Shown one piece after another: positions 24,399-33,417 of a stretch of 40,326 nucleotides of DNA (the stretch's first letter is position 1; each line of letters opens with the position of its first letter). The stretch lies in contig JAQVCT010000022.1 of the NCBI GenBank assembly GCA_028689655.1, positions 1 through 40,326 of the forward strand, in the 5' to 3' direction. The notes beneath the pieces are model-generated. The model saw nothing but the letters and a program-made list of their open reading frames with translations, was not told the DNA's origin and did not search any database. The position numbers were made by a program, and so were the translations under genes. This DNA comes from Lachnospiraceae bacterium. GTDB lineage: Bacteria; Bacillota; Clostridia; Lachnospirales; Lachnospiraceae.

Positions 24399-24683
24399 TT
24401 AAAAACTAATTCCCTGCTGATTATATTTCTCAAATAATTTATCTGCAAAGCTGTCCCCGCTCACTTCGTAAGTACCATTCTTGATACTTTCTTTAATGGG
24501 AGCTGTCACATCTTCCCGCACATCAGGCGCATTATTTACTGCCTGTTTCGCTGTCTGTATGTCTTTGCCAAGGCTTGATATCTGGAGTTGGTCAGAAAAG
24601 CCAGCCGCTGCTGCCTGCTTTGCTTTACCGGTATTTTTGGTATTGTACAATTGCTGTACCTGAGTATAAGCTTCTATACGCAT
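24399..24683 (-). CDS. flgM: Anti-sigma-28 factor FlgM
   Basis: A 94-residue anti-sigma factor that holds sigma-28 inactive until it is exported through the finished hook. The C-terminal sigma-binding helices are visible: VREDVTAPIKESIKNGTYEV and SGDSFADKLFEKY. The N-terminus starts MRIEAYTQVQQLY, a common Firmicute form. A clean sigma-28 promoter lies about 75 bases upstream, so FlgM is under its own target sigma factor, the expected feedback. First gene of flgM-flgN-flgK-flgK-flgL-fliW-csrA. Confidence 0.93.
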   Translation of the reverse strand: MRIEAYTQVQQLYNTKNTGKAKQAAAAGFSDQLQISSLGKDIQTAKQAVNNAPDVREDVTAPIKESIKNGTYEVSGDSFADKLFEKYNQQGISF

Positions 24684-24757
24684 TATGAACTCCTCCCTTC
24701 ATTCTAATATAAAATCCGATATATATGGTATGAGAAGTTCTCCCCCTCACACTTTAT

Positions 24758-24784
24758 ATATCGGACTCTTTTTATGAGACTTTA
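24758..24784 (-). promoter_or_regulatory. Sigma-28 (SigD) promoter of flgM, -35 inside the upstream kinase gene
   Basis: On the minus strand TAAA (24781-24784), 16 bases, then CCGATAT (24758-24764), the same spacing as fliC. The TAAA is part of the fourth- and third-last sense codons of the histidine kinase gene. No terminator is visible between the kinase gene and flgM. Confidence 0.85.
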
Positions 24785-27700
24785 GTTCTTTTTAAATATT
24801 CTGCACAATATTTGTGAATCGCACCACAGAGCTTTTCTCCACATATGGGCTTGGACATATGCTCATTCATACCCACCTGTATGGATTTCTCCTTATCCTC
24901 CGGGAATGCGTTGGCACTCACCGCCACGATAGGAATGGAAGCCCCCCAGATGCACTGTGAATGTCTGATCCGCAAAGTGGCATCATATCCGTTCATCACC
25001 GGCATCTGTATATCCATGAATATGATCTGGTATGTGCCCTCCGGAGCGCGCTCAAATTCCTCCACCGCCAATTGTCCATTGTCAAAAACGGATACTTCCA
25101 CATTGGCTTTTCGAAGTACCCCGGTGAGAATATCGGCATTTACCATATTGTCCTCCACGATCATGGCATGGAGTCCCTGGAAATCTTCCTGTACTTTCGG
25201 CGTATTCTCCACGGTGTATGCACCAAAGGTATTCATCACCGCATCGAAGAGTACGGACTGAAAGATTGGTTTATACAATACCTGTGTGACCTGTCTCATC
25301 TCCGACAGTCTGTCTATCTGCCTGGAATTGCTGGTAATGGCAAAGATCACAGGGGGATTTTCCAGGCTGGCGATCTGTTTAATGATATCCGTTCCATCTA
25401 TCAGCAAGGTCTCATCTATAATGCATAATCCATATTGGTAATCGCCTCCCATTCTGGACCTGATTCGTTTACATAACTTTTCTCCATCTCCCACTGTATC
25501 GCATTTCATATGGAGACGTTTCAGCAAATCCTTCAAACGGGTATTTTCATCCCCATTCGCACCGCCTGCAATTGCCCGCACATGGGCACAGTCGATGTCA
25601 CGATCCAGGATCTGTTCACTATGTGGACGCATCAATGGAATCGTCACAGTGAAGGTACTTCCCTCGTTCAACTTACTTTCCACACGAAAGGTACCCTTCA
25701 TGGCATTGACAAAATATTTGGTAAGATAGAGGCCCAGGCCCAGTCCTCCATGCGTCCTGGAATAGGAAGCATCGCTCTGATTAAAAGGTGCACATACTTT
25801 TTGCAGAAATTCTTCCGACATTCCTTTTCCGTTGTCTCTGCAGGTGAAAGTCAACAGGACGCCTCCGTCCTCCTGTACCTTCTCCTCCACTCTTCCTTCC
25901 ACCGTGCCGCCAGGGTCTGTAAATTTCACCCCATTAGATAAGAGATTCTGGAAAATCTGTGTCACACGCAGCCGATCACCGATGACATACTCATGGGACA
26001 TATCCTGCAGCACAATACGATAATTCAGATTCTTTTCCTCCGCTTTCAGGGAAATATTCTGATCCACATTCAGGATCACTTCCTTCAAGTCGAAAAGCTC
26101 CTCCCGCATGGCTACATTGCCCGAGGAGATGCGGGTATAGTCCAGCATATCCTCCGAGATATCCGTAAGCTGCTTTGCCGCATTTCGGCAGCGTCTCACA
26201 TATTCCATTTCCCAGCCATTTGCCTCATGCTCTTCCGATACCCGATTCAAATATCCCACGATGGCATTCAGTGGTGTGCGAAGCTCATGACTGATCATCA
26301 TGAAGAATTCTGTTCGGGCAGCATTGATCTCAAATTCTCTCTGCAATTCCTGCTCCACCTTTTTTCTCTTGGACATGACATAGTAGATGGATAGCAGAGC
26401 GCTCAACGCCAGGAGCACTGCAAATACCACGATTGCTATGGCTCTCATAGGATTGTTATAATAGAATCCTCTTATGGAAAAACGTTCCTCAGCGATGGAA
26501 TTCTGAATGATGATCTGCTCCAGCTCCGTACTGCCTATGCAGAGAAGGGACTTGTCCATGATGCTGAGGAGCGGTGCCGGTGAATCTTTATTTACCGCAA
26601 AGGTAAGATTTTCATAGTATCCGGAATTTGCCGTGGCAAAAAGATCACTGTAAGTAAGCATGGACAAATAATAGGTCGCCACAAGTTCATTTACATAAGT
26701 GCAGTCCGCTTTTCCATTATTTACCGCATTGAGACAGTCCTCCACGGTATCGTAATATACCACATCCTTATCTTTCAGTACATCCCGCATGGTATATCCA
26801 ATATAGAATCTGTGGGGCAACGCGATTCGCTGTGCATCCTGCCTGTAATTTTTCTGATGCATCTGCTGTTTTGCAACCATGACCACGCTGGAATCCGCCA
26901 CATGGTTGGACAGCATGACGTTCTGCTGTACTGCCCAGCTATTGTCATCCGCCAGGATCGCGATTACATCATTGATAATTTCCGGATCTTTTGCCGCTAT
27001 TTCATTGAATTCATCCTCTGTACACAGGATAAATTTCATACCACTGTACTCCTCGATCCGATGGATGACATCGATGAAAATTCCTTTATAGCTCTTCGAC
27101 TCCTCATCATACCAGGTAATCGGTGCCCAGTCCGGATTTATAATAATATACACATCCTTTCCAGAACGGATATACTCCAGCTCTTCCCTGGTAAAGGTGG
27201 CAGTAGCGTTAGCTCCACTAATCCTGTATTTCTCACCCATCTGGGTGTAAAAATCCGGATTGTTATCCACAATGTTATGTAATGCAGCGTCCAGTTCCTC
27301 CGCCAGTTCCGGCTTTGCCATGGATGTCACATAATAAAGCGGCTGTTTGTTCATACGTGCAACGATCTTCGTATCCTCTTCGTTGCCAATGCTGGCAGCA
27401 CACACCATATCCACTTCTCCATTATGCAATGCATCCTGCATCTCATCCATCGCATCATAGAACCTGATGTCCAGCTGGAAATCATGCTTTTTACAATAGG
27501 TGTCCACCTCATCCGTGAGCGTACCCTTCATCATGGCAATCCTGCACCCATCGAACGTATCATAGCTTTCATAGAACAGTTGATCATTGTCATTTCTGGC
27601 ATAGAACTTATTCTGGGAGTTGCTGACGGAGGAGTCGGAGAAAATCATCTGCTTTTCTCTGTCCGCGTTCCTGGAAACGCCACTCATCATATCGATTTCC

Positions 27701-27984
27701 CCTGTCATGAGCATCTTCATGCAATCCGCGTAGCTTGCCTCCACGAACTCATAGTTCCAGCGGGTATATTTCTGAATCTGCATAAAATAATCGTAGCTGA
27801 ATCCCTTATACATACCATCCTGTGTCTTTTCCTGATAATTTGCCACGGGATAATAGCCTACCCGCACTGTCTCTGTCTGTGTTTCCTCCGCATTTACTCT
27901 GAGAGAATACAGTGACAGCACGCCAACACAGCACAGTATTGCTCCATATATGATTGCCTTTCTGTATTGCCTTTTCTTTTTCAT
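24772..27984 (-). CDS. Hybrid sensor histidine kinase, two SBP_bac_3 sensors, receiver domains
   Basis: A 1070-residue BvgS-like hybrid kinase. In order: signal peptide (1-32), two periplasmic-binding-type sensor domains (about 38-255 and 270-505), one membrane helix (513-537), HisKA with phospho-acceptor His566 in ISHELRTPLNA, HATPase with NLLSNGVKFTDPGG and GGLGLGLYL, a degenerate receiver (about 810-920, acidic pair lost at its start), and a standard receiver (about 935-1055) with IIFMDIQMPVMNG. No DNA-binding domain or HPt is present, so an HPt partner must lie elsewhere. Binding-type sensors usually detect amino acids or similar solutes. It lies 41 bases after a similar kinase gene and directly before flgM, a hint of a link to motility control. 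Confidence 0.9.
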   Translation of the reverse strand: MKKKRQYRKAIIYGAILCCVGVLSLYSLRVNAEETQTETVRVGYYPVANYQEKTQDGMYKGFSYDYFMQIQKYTRWNYEFVEASYADCMKMLMTGEIDMMSGVSRNADREKQMIFSDSSVSNSQNKFYARNDNDQLFYESYDTFDGCRIAMMKGTLTDEVDTYCKKHDFQLDIRFYDAMDEMQDALHNGEVDMVCAASIGNEEDTKIVARMNKQPLYYVTSMAKPELAEELDAALHNIVDNNPDFYTQMGEKYRISGANATATFTREELEYIRSGKDVYIIINPDWAPITWYDEESKSYKGIFIDVIHRIEEYSGMKFILCTEDEFNEIAAKDPEIINDVIAILADDNSWAVQQNVMLSNHVADSSVVMVAKQQMHQKNYRQDAQRIALPHRFYIGYTMRDVLKDKDVVYYDTVEDCLNAVNNGKADCTYVNELVATYYLSMLTYSDLFATANSGYYENLTFAVNKDSPAPLLSIMDKSLLCIGSTELEQIIIQNSIAEERFSIRGFYYNNPMRAIAIVVFAVLLALSALLSIYYVMSKRKKVEQELQREFEINAARTEFFMMISHELRTPLNAIVGYLNRVSEEHEANGWEMEYVRRCRNAAKQLTDISEDMLDYTRISSGNVAMREELFDLKEVILNVDQNISLKAEEKNLNYRIVLQDMSHEYVIGDRLRVTQIFQNLLSNGVKFTDPGGTVEGRVEEKVQEDGGVLLTFTCRDNGKGMSEEFLQKVCAPFNQSDASYSRTHGGLGLGLYLTKYFVNAMKGTFRVESKLNEGSTFTVTIPLMRPHSEQILDRDIDCAHVRAIAGGANGDENTRLKDLLKRLHMKCDTVGDGEKLCKRIRSRMGGDYQYGLCIIDETLLIDGTDIIKQIASLENPPVIFAITSNSRQIDRLSEMRQVTQVLYKPIFQSVLFDAVMNTFGAYTVENTPKVQEDFQGLHAMIVEDNMVNADILTGVLRKANVEVSVFDNGQLAVEEFERAPEGTYQIIFMDIQMPVMNGYDATLRIRHSQCIWGASIPIVAVSANAFPEDKEKSIQVGMNEHMSKPICGEKLCGAIHKYCAEYLKRTKVS

Positions 27985-28025
27985 AAAAATACAAGCCTTT
28001 CCTCATGACATTGTTGTATTGTATT

Positions 28026-30929
28026 TTACGCATATTTCATATAAAACAGCAACGTACTGTATAATACGTTGGGATCTACCGGTTTAGACAAATGTGCATT
28101 CATTCCCGCATTGAGACAGTTCTGAATATCCTCCGTGTACGCATTGGCAGTGAGTGCTATAATAGGCACGGTCTTTGCATCCTCCCTGGGCAATCCACGA
28201 ATGACCCTGGCAGCCTGCATACCATCCATGATGGGCATCCTGATATCCATCAGAATTGCATCAAACTCCTCCTGTGCTGACTGTTCATATGTCTCTACAC
28301 CACATTTCCCATCATCAGCCACGATGACATTCACTCCTTTTTTCTGCAGCAGTCGTCGGATAATCTCCTGATTCATGGGATGATCCTCGCAGACCAGCAC
28401 TCTCTTATCCCGCAGTCTTTCCTCGTCAACAGTTACCTGCTTTTCCGCATTCGCTGCAATCTCCTCCTCTGTGGGCTGACCCGTGATCTCATATTCTCCC
28501 CGAAGCGTAAATGTTGTTCCCACGCTCAGTTTACTCTGCACAGTTATATCTATATGCATCATCTCGCAAAGCTTATTCACAATAGACAGTCCCAGACCGG
28601 TTCCTTCCCCCATGGGTTTCATAGCCTGATTTTCCTGAGAAAATGGTTCAAACATATGCTTCTGAAATTCTTCATCCATACCAATTCCCGTATCAGAGAT
28701 GGTTTCCTCCATCTTGATGGTATTATTTTCCGTTTTCTCACTTTTGGTATGGAACGTCACTACTCCACCCTCCGGTGTGTATTTAACCGCATTGGAGAGC
28801 AGATTGAAATAAATCTGATTGATCCTCAGCTTATCCTGTAAGATCACAAAATCTTTTGGACCGTCATAGGAATAATCAAAGGTTATCTTTTTCTTCTGAC
28901 ATAAGGGCATAATGACAGAATTAATATATTGACTGAATTCTTTTCTCGAGTAAGGTGCCAAATGCAGTTCCAGCTTACCGCTCTCGATATGTTCCATATC
29001 CAGAACATCATTGATCAGTCCCAGTAAAAATTCACTTGCCACATGAATCTTATCCAGACATTCCTCCGTGTCTGGTGCATTTTTATTTTCCCGCGCCAGG
29101 AGTTCCATGCCTATGATCACGTTTAGCGGTGTCCTCATGTCATGACTCATTCTGGCAAGAAATTCACTTTTGGCATGGTTCGCTTTTCTCTGCAGTCTCC
29201 CACTCTCCTGAATTTTTTTGATATATTTTGTGCGGGAACGGTTATATAGCAATACGATGAGTATTAATAATGCAAATACAATCACCACAATTATGATCTG
29301 CTGACGATATAGATACAGCTTGTCCCGGTCTGTCAGATCGTCCGTGGAAAAAGAACTGTCCTCCTGCACGATCTTATTGATCTCGTTGTTGGTGATGGCA
29401 TGAATCCCTTTATTCAGAATTGACTGCAGAGGCACATCCTCTGCATTTCCCGCAATCCCAAAGGTAATCGGAAACTTCTGATAATGTAAAGAACTTAAAT
29501 CTCCATATCTGGGATTTTCCAACTGCCAGTTGATCACATAGGAGGTATTGGCAAAGGCATCGATCTCGCCTCGCTGTAGTGCCTGCAACGCCTCCCCATC
29601 ATTATCGTAGGTCACGATCTCAAATCGATGTAATTCCTCCATGCTGCCGCGAATTCCCCTGGTATTGCTCAGTATTCCTATCCTGGACCCGTCCACAAGC
29701 TGCTCTTCCCCCGCGCGGATCGCCATGATGATCTCCGGGTTCAGGAAACTGTTTGTCACAAAATATTGATCCGACTCCGGGTTACTGGTGACCGGCATTA
29801 CCAAATCTGCCTTCTCCAGCATATCATACTGAAAATCGGCAGATACCGCTATGTAGGTAAAGGGAATGCCTATTTTCTCCGACAGTAGATTGGCGGCATC
29901 AATAGCGATGCCCCGATACTTTTTCTGATTGGTATCGTAGTAGCTGACGGGTCTCTGATCGTCATATACTGCCACCGTTAAATGATCTTTTCCAGCAATA
30001 TATTCGCTCTCCTCCCTGGTAAAGGGTTCCACGGAGCGTTCTGGAAAGTATTCCTCATATAGCTCCGTCTGGAAAGAAGGATTCTCCAGCTTCATCTGTG
30101 TCATGGCGTTGTTAATCAATGTAAAAAACGGATTGTCTTTCCAGGTGGTGATATAGTTGTTCACCACGCAGAATTTATCCAGAATCTTCATGTCCTCCGT
30201 GAGGTCCATAATATTCGTGATCAATCCATCGATTTCCCCTGCGTCCAGAGCCTCCTTACAGCTATTGTAATCATCATAGTAGACCAGATTATCCAGCACT
30301 CCTATGGACTTTAGATAATCATTCACTCCCGTCTTCTTCTCCAGAACAGGCGTCAGTCCAATCTTCATCCTGGATATTGCCTCATAATCCTGATAATAAA
30401 GATCTTTTCTGTCCTTCAAAGTCATAATTCCATGATAAGTCGACATAATAGGCTCTATGGTGTATTCATAATTGCCCGATGGATTCGTCGGTTCTGAAAC
30501 CGGCATCCTCACATCCGCCTCTCCGCTCATCATCATCTCCTTGATGCCTTCCCAACTGTCCGCTGGGACATACTCCCACTCAATATTGGCATATTTTTTC
30601 AACTCGTTCAGATAATCTACGCCATATCCACACTCGTTTCCATTGGCATCATATTCGAAGAAACCATCCAATGGATAAAAAGCGACCTTGATCGTCACCT
30701 TTCCTCCATTGTCATCTTTCTTATTGCTGTTGTCTTTCTTATTGCTGTTGTCTTTCTTATTGCTGTTTTCTTCATTGTCATTATTTTCTTTGTTTTCATT
30801 GCCTTCATTACTTGTGGAGTCTTTTGGCTGCCCCACCGTTTCCTCCGCATGACCTGAAATATGAAACCTCAGCGCCAACGCACAGATCAACAGAAGCATC
30901 ACCACATACCGTATTTTTATTTTTTTCAA
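28026..30929 (-). CDS. Hybrid sensor histidine kinase with low-complexity linker and two SBP sensors
   Basis: A 967-residue hybrid kinase. In order: signal peptide (about 1-28), an Asn/Lys/Glu/Asp-rich linker (about 40-76) with six-residue repeats, two SBP_bac_3-like sensor domains (about 78-295 and 310-530), membrane helix (about 544-562), HisKA with His596 in SHDMRTPLNV, HATPase with NLLSNAVKYTPEGG and GTGLGLSIV, and one receiver with ILMDIRMPIMDG. It starts at TTG, chosen because AAGGAG lies 7 bases upstream and no ATG is placed as well. It is the first gene of a two-kinase operon with its own promoter at 30988-31016. The partner kinase shares the layout but not the linker; the pair may be a duplication. 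Confidence 0.9.
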   Translation of the reverse strand: MKKIKIRYVVMLLLICALALRFHISGHAEETVGQPKDSTSNEGNENKENNDNEENSNKKDNSNKKDNSNKKDDNGGKVTIKVAFYPLDGFFEYDANGNECGYGVDYLNELKKYANIEWEYVPADSWEGIKEMMMSGEADVRMPVSEPTNPSGNYEYTIEPIMSTYHGIMTLKDRKDLYYQDYEAISRMKIGLTPVLEKKTGVNDYLKSIGVLDNLVYYDDYNSCKEALDAGEIDGLITNIMDLTEDMKILDKFCVVNNYITTWKDNPFFTLINNAMTQMKLENPSFQTELYEEYFPERSVEPFTREESEYIAGKDHLTVAVYDDQRPVSYYDTNQKKYRGIAIDAANLLSEKIGIPFTYIAVSADFQYDMLEKADLVMPVTSNPESDQYFVTNSFLNPEIIMAIRAGEEQLVDGSRIGILSNTRGIRGSMEELHRFEIVTYDNDGEALQALQRGEIDAFANTSYVINWQLENPRYGDLSSLHYQKFPITFGIAGNAEDVPLQSILNKGIHAITNNEINKIVQEDSSFSTDDLTDRDKLYLYRQQIIIVVIVFALLILIVLLYNRSRTKYIKKIQESGRLQRKANHAKSEFLARMSHDMRTPLNVIIGMELLARENKNAPDTEECLDKIHVASEFLLGLINDVLDMEHIESGKLELHLAPYSRKEFSQYINSVIMPLCQKKKITFDYSYDGPKDFVILQDKLRINQIYFNLLSNAVKYTPEGGVVTFHTKSEKTENNTIKMEETISDTGIGMDEEFQKHMFEPFSQENQAMKPMGEGTGLGLSIVNKLCEMMHIDITVQSKLSVGTTFTLRGEYEITGQPTEEEIAANAEKQVTVDEERLRDKRVLVCEDHPMNQEIIRRLLQKKGVNVIVADDGKCGVETYEQSAQEEFDAILMDIRMPIMDGMQAARVIRGLPREDAKTVPIIALTANAYTEDIQNCLNAGMNAHLSKPVDPNVLYSTLLFYMKYA
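30715..30768 (-). repeat. Three tandem 18-base repeats in the kinase linker
   Basis: Three head-to-tail 18-base units (30715-30732, 30733-30750, 30751-30768) differ only at the last bases. They encode repeated Asn-Ser-Asn-Lys-Lys-Asp in the segment between signal peptide and first sensor domain. The unit length is a multiple of three, so copy-number changes keep the frame. Confidence 0.9.
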
Positions 30930-30987
30930 AAATATTCTCCTTCACATTGTCAAGAATGTATTAAAAGCAATGTCCCATGCTAACTCT

Positions 30988-31016
30988 ATTATATGGCTAG
31001 TTTCCCGTGAATTCAA
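30988..31016 (-). promoter_or_regulatory. Sigma-A-type promoter of the kinase operon
   Basis: On the minus strand TTGAAT (31011-31016), 17 bases, then TATAAT (30988-30993), about 60 bases before the TTG start. Not of the sigma-28 type. Confidence 0.7.
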
Positions 31017-31061
31017 TAAATTTTCTGTCGATTATTGTAAATATAATAGAAGAATTGTCAA

Positions 31062-31097
31062 AATAAAAAAACAAAGCTGACGCATCCCTGCGGCAGC
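31062..31097 (-). terminator. Rho-independent terminator downstream of pgi
   Basis: On the minus strand GCTGCCGCA pairs with TGCGTCAGC (one mismatch, loop GGGA), followed by TTTGTTTTTTT. It is about 230 bases after the pgi stop codon. Confidence 0.65.
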
Positions 31098-31328
31098 CCC
31101 GTTCATTCATACCAGTTATAAATACGATCTATTATAGTAATATAATAAAATACTATTATTCATAAATTGTAACTATTACAGAACCCCATGGGCAAAATCG
31201 CTTCTTCAAAGCTTTCCTTTTGCTTATGTGGTTACTTCGCCAAATAAATTTACAAAAATCAGTTCACTCATGCAAGCATGATTCGCATATTTTTATGAAT
31301 TTGCCTGACTCTGAATAGTTACCATAAA

Positions 31329-32909
31329 TTAAATATTCAGTAAATCTGAGAATACTTGCAGTGCTCCGTCCGTTTCATGAGCAAGTACGCGTTTTGCCAA
31401 TACTTTGCCAAGCTGTACGCCCTCTTGGTCAAAGCTGTTCACATTCCATAAGAATCCCTGGAACATGATCTTATTCTCAAAGTGAGATAATAGTGCACCC
31501 AATGTCTTAGGATTTACATCCTCACCGATGATAATGCTGGATGGACGTCCGCCTTCGAAGTTCTTATTGCGATTGTCATCAGACTTACCACATGCGAAAG
31601 CCACGATCTGAGCCGCCACATTTGCACAAAGTTTCTGCTGGCTGGTGCTGTCCTGAATCACAACGTCTGAGCCAATCTGGCTGTTCTTAAATCCAACGAA
31701 CTGCAGGGACACGATATCTGTTCCCTGGTGAAGTAACTGATAGAAGGAGTGCTGTCCGTTGGTACCAGGTTCTCCGAAAATCACCGGGCCTGTCGGATAG
31801 TTCACAGGCTCTCCAAAACGGTTCACGGATTTACCGTTGGACTCCATGTCCACCTGCTGAAGATGTGCCGGGAAACGGCTCAGTGCCTGTGAATAAGGCA
31901 GTACTGCCGTGCTCGGATATCCCAGAACGTTGCGCTCGTATACACCGATCAAGGCATCTATCATTTCCGGATTCTTCATGACGTCTTTATTCTGAGCCAG
32001 TTTGTCCTCCGCTGCTGCGCCATCCAGGAACTGTGCAAATACTTCCGGTCCGAATGCCAGTGATAATACGGCACCGCCAACTGCCGATGTGGAGGAAAAA
32101 CGTCCCCCAATATAGTCATCCATGAAAAATGCTGCCAGGTAATCTTCGCTCTTTGCCAGCGGAGAAGTCTCACTGGTAACCGCGATCATGTGCTTAGATG
32201 CATCCAGACCAGCATTTTTCAGCGCATTTTTAACAAAGGATTCATTGGTCAATGTCTCAAGTGTAGTACCGGACTTGGATACCAGTACGAAGATTGCATG
32301 TGCCACGTCGATGGAGTTCAATACTGCTGCCGCATCATCAGGATCTACATTGCTGATGAATTTTGCTTCCATTTTAAAAGTATTATTTTTCTTTGCCCAG
32401 TTCTCAAGTGCCCGATACATTGCGCGGGGGCCTAAATCACTGCCGCCGATACCGATCTGTACCACTGTGGTAAATTTCTCTCCTGCTGCATTGGTGATCT
32501 GTCCTGCATGTACCTTGTTTGCAAAGTCAGCAATTTTCTGCTGCTGTTCTACATAGAAGGAACGCTTGTCAACGCCGTCTGCTGTGACAGCATCTCCCAG
32601 CTGTCCACGTGTCATGTGGTGAAGAACGAGACGTTTCTCACCTGTATTTACCATCTCTCCATTGTAAAGGGCTTCGAATTTCTCTGCCAGCTGCGCTTCG
32701 TCGGCTAACTTCACAAGTGCTGCCAATACGTCGTCATCCACCTGCTTTGCCGCATAGTTGTATACAGAGCCCTCCGCCATGGGAATGCTGTATTTCTTCA
32801 CGCGGTCAGCGCCATTTGTGCCCGCCATAGTCTTGGCAAGATCTACGTGTGCCACTTTGGAAAGCTCCTGAAAAGAAGCAAGTGTATCTAAGTTACTCCA
32901 GGTAATCAT
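31329..32909 (-). CDS. pgi: Glucose-6-phosphate isomerase
   Basis: A 526-residue phosphoglucose isomerase that interconverts glucose-6-phosphate and fructose-6-phosphate in the cytoplasm. Family marks are IGIGGSDLGPRAMYRALENW, VLVSKSGTTLETLTN (the SKSGTT phosphate-binding loop), GGRFSSTSAVGGAV and GQHSFYQLLHQGTD. The length is that of the long E. coli-like form. AAGGAGGA precedes the ATG, and a TTGCCC/TATAAT promoter lies about 60 bases upstream. A housekeeping gene that marks the boundary between the flagellar/kinase block and the accessory region. Confidence 0.97.
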   Translation of the reverse strand: MITWSNLDTLASFQELSKVAHVDLAKTMAGTNGADRVKKYSIPMAEGSVYNYAAKQVDDDVLAALVKLADEAQLAEKFEALYNGEMVNTGEKRLVLHHMTRGQLGDAVTADGVDKRSFYVEQQQKIADFANKVHAGQITNAAGEKFTTVVQIGIGGSDLGPRAMYRALENWAKKNNTFKMEAKFISNVDPDDAAAVLNSIDVAHAIFVLVSKSGTTLETLTNESFVKNALKNAGLDASKHMIAVTSETSPLAKSEDYLAAFFMDDYIGGRFSSTSAVGGAVLSLAFGPEVFAQFLDGAAAEDKLAQNKDVMKNPEMIDALIGVYERNVLGYPSTAVLPYSQALSRFPAHLQQVDMESNGKSVNRFGEPVNYPTGPVIFGEPGTNGQHSFYQLLHQGTDIVSLQFVGFKNSQIGSDVVIQDSTSQQKLCANVAAQIVAFACGKSDDNRNKNFEGGRPSSIIIGEDVNPKTLGALLSHFENKIMFQGFLWNVNSFDQEGVQLGKVLAKRVLAHETDGALQVFSDLLNI

Positions 32910-32968
32910 GATGATTCCTCCTTATATAATGTATTTTATTTTTCGATATATTTGTATGAATCTCTGTG

Positions 32969-32997
32969 ATTATACACTTAAATGAAGGATTGGGCAA
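32969..32997 (-). promoter_or_regulatory. Sigma-A-type promoter of pgi
   Basis: On the minus strand TTGCCC (32992-32997), 17 bases, then TATAAT (32969-32974), 60 bases before the pgi ATG. Confidence 0.65.
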
Positions 32998-33176
32998 GGG
33001 GCGGGATCATTTCATTTACAACTGCTGTATTGATTCTACTATATTGATAACACCGCATATAGTACTCATGGCAAATCCATACCCCCGCTGACAGCAGCGT
33101 CTTTCTCCCGTCTGTCTTTATTAACGTTATGCTCTACGAGCATTCCTGACACAGATCACTTCGTAATCTGGTCATA

Positions 33177-33344
33177 TTATACAATTCCGCCTGATAAAGG
33201 TGCTCTTGGAAATCCGCCCACATCATTAAAATCATTTTTTGCTGATTTCAAACGTTTCTCTTCTACTTCTCTTTCAAGTTCTGGATTAAAACTCTTATCA
33301 TCCTTTTTCTCTTTTCTTTTCTTAGCATCATTTCTTCGTTCCAT
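33177..33344 (-). CDS. Small charged protein of 55 residues at the end of the HNH/MazG operon
   Basis: A 55-residue protein with strong coding signals: GGAGGT lies 6 bases before the ATG, and the product is soluble and compositionally biased. The first half is Lys/Glu/Arg-rich and probably one helix (MERRNDAKKRKEKKDDK at the start). The last part is Gly/Pro-containing (DVGGFPRAPLSGGIV). It follows the DUF3578-type gene by 73 bases. I do not recognise a family. It might be a regulator, an inhibitor or a nuclease partner. A weak stem (33129-33143) without a T run follows. Confidence 0.6.
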   Translation of the reverse strand: MERRNDAKKRKEKKDDKSFNPELEREVEEKRLKSAKNDFNDVGGFPRAPLSGGIV

Positions 33345-33417
33345 AGAACTACCTCCGTTGGAATATGATATACAATTGTTTCTCTAGTCCTTGTTTATGC
33401 CTATATGCTCTCTAGTA

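Larger units (their letters stand above)
30930..31328. other. Intergenic region between pgi and the kinase operon
   Basis: About 400 bases without a supported gene. It contains the pgi-side terminator (31062-31097), an AT-rich weak inverted repeat around 31133-31160, and the kinase promoter (30988-31016). A small palindrome near 31269-31282 has no T run. I see no riboswitch I can name. Confidence 0.6.

Noticed and set aside
24716..24764. Inverted CCGATATATA/TATATATCGG arms around the flgM promoter, suggesting divergent sigma-28 promoters
   Set aside because: The plus-strand copy has no TAAA-type -35 at the right distance and no gene to drive.
26812..27915. Long plus-strand open frames opposite the first histidine kinase
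   Set aside because: They mirror a strongly supported minus-strand gene, lack ribosome sites and have His/Cys/Ile-rich compositions typical of antisense frames.
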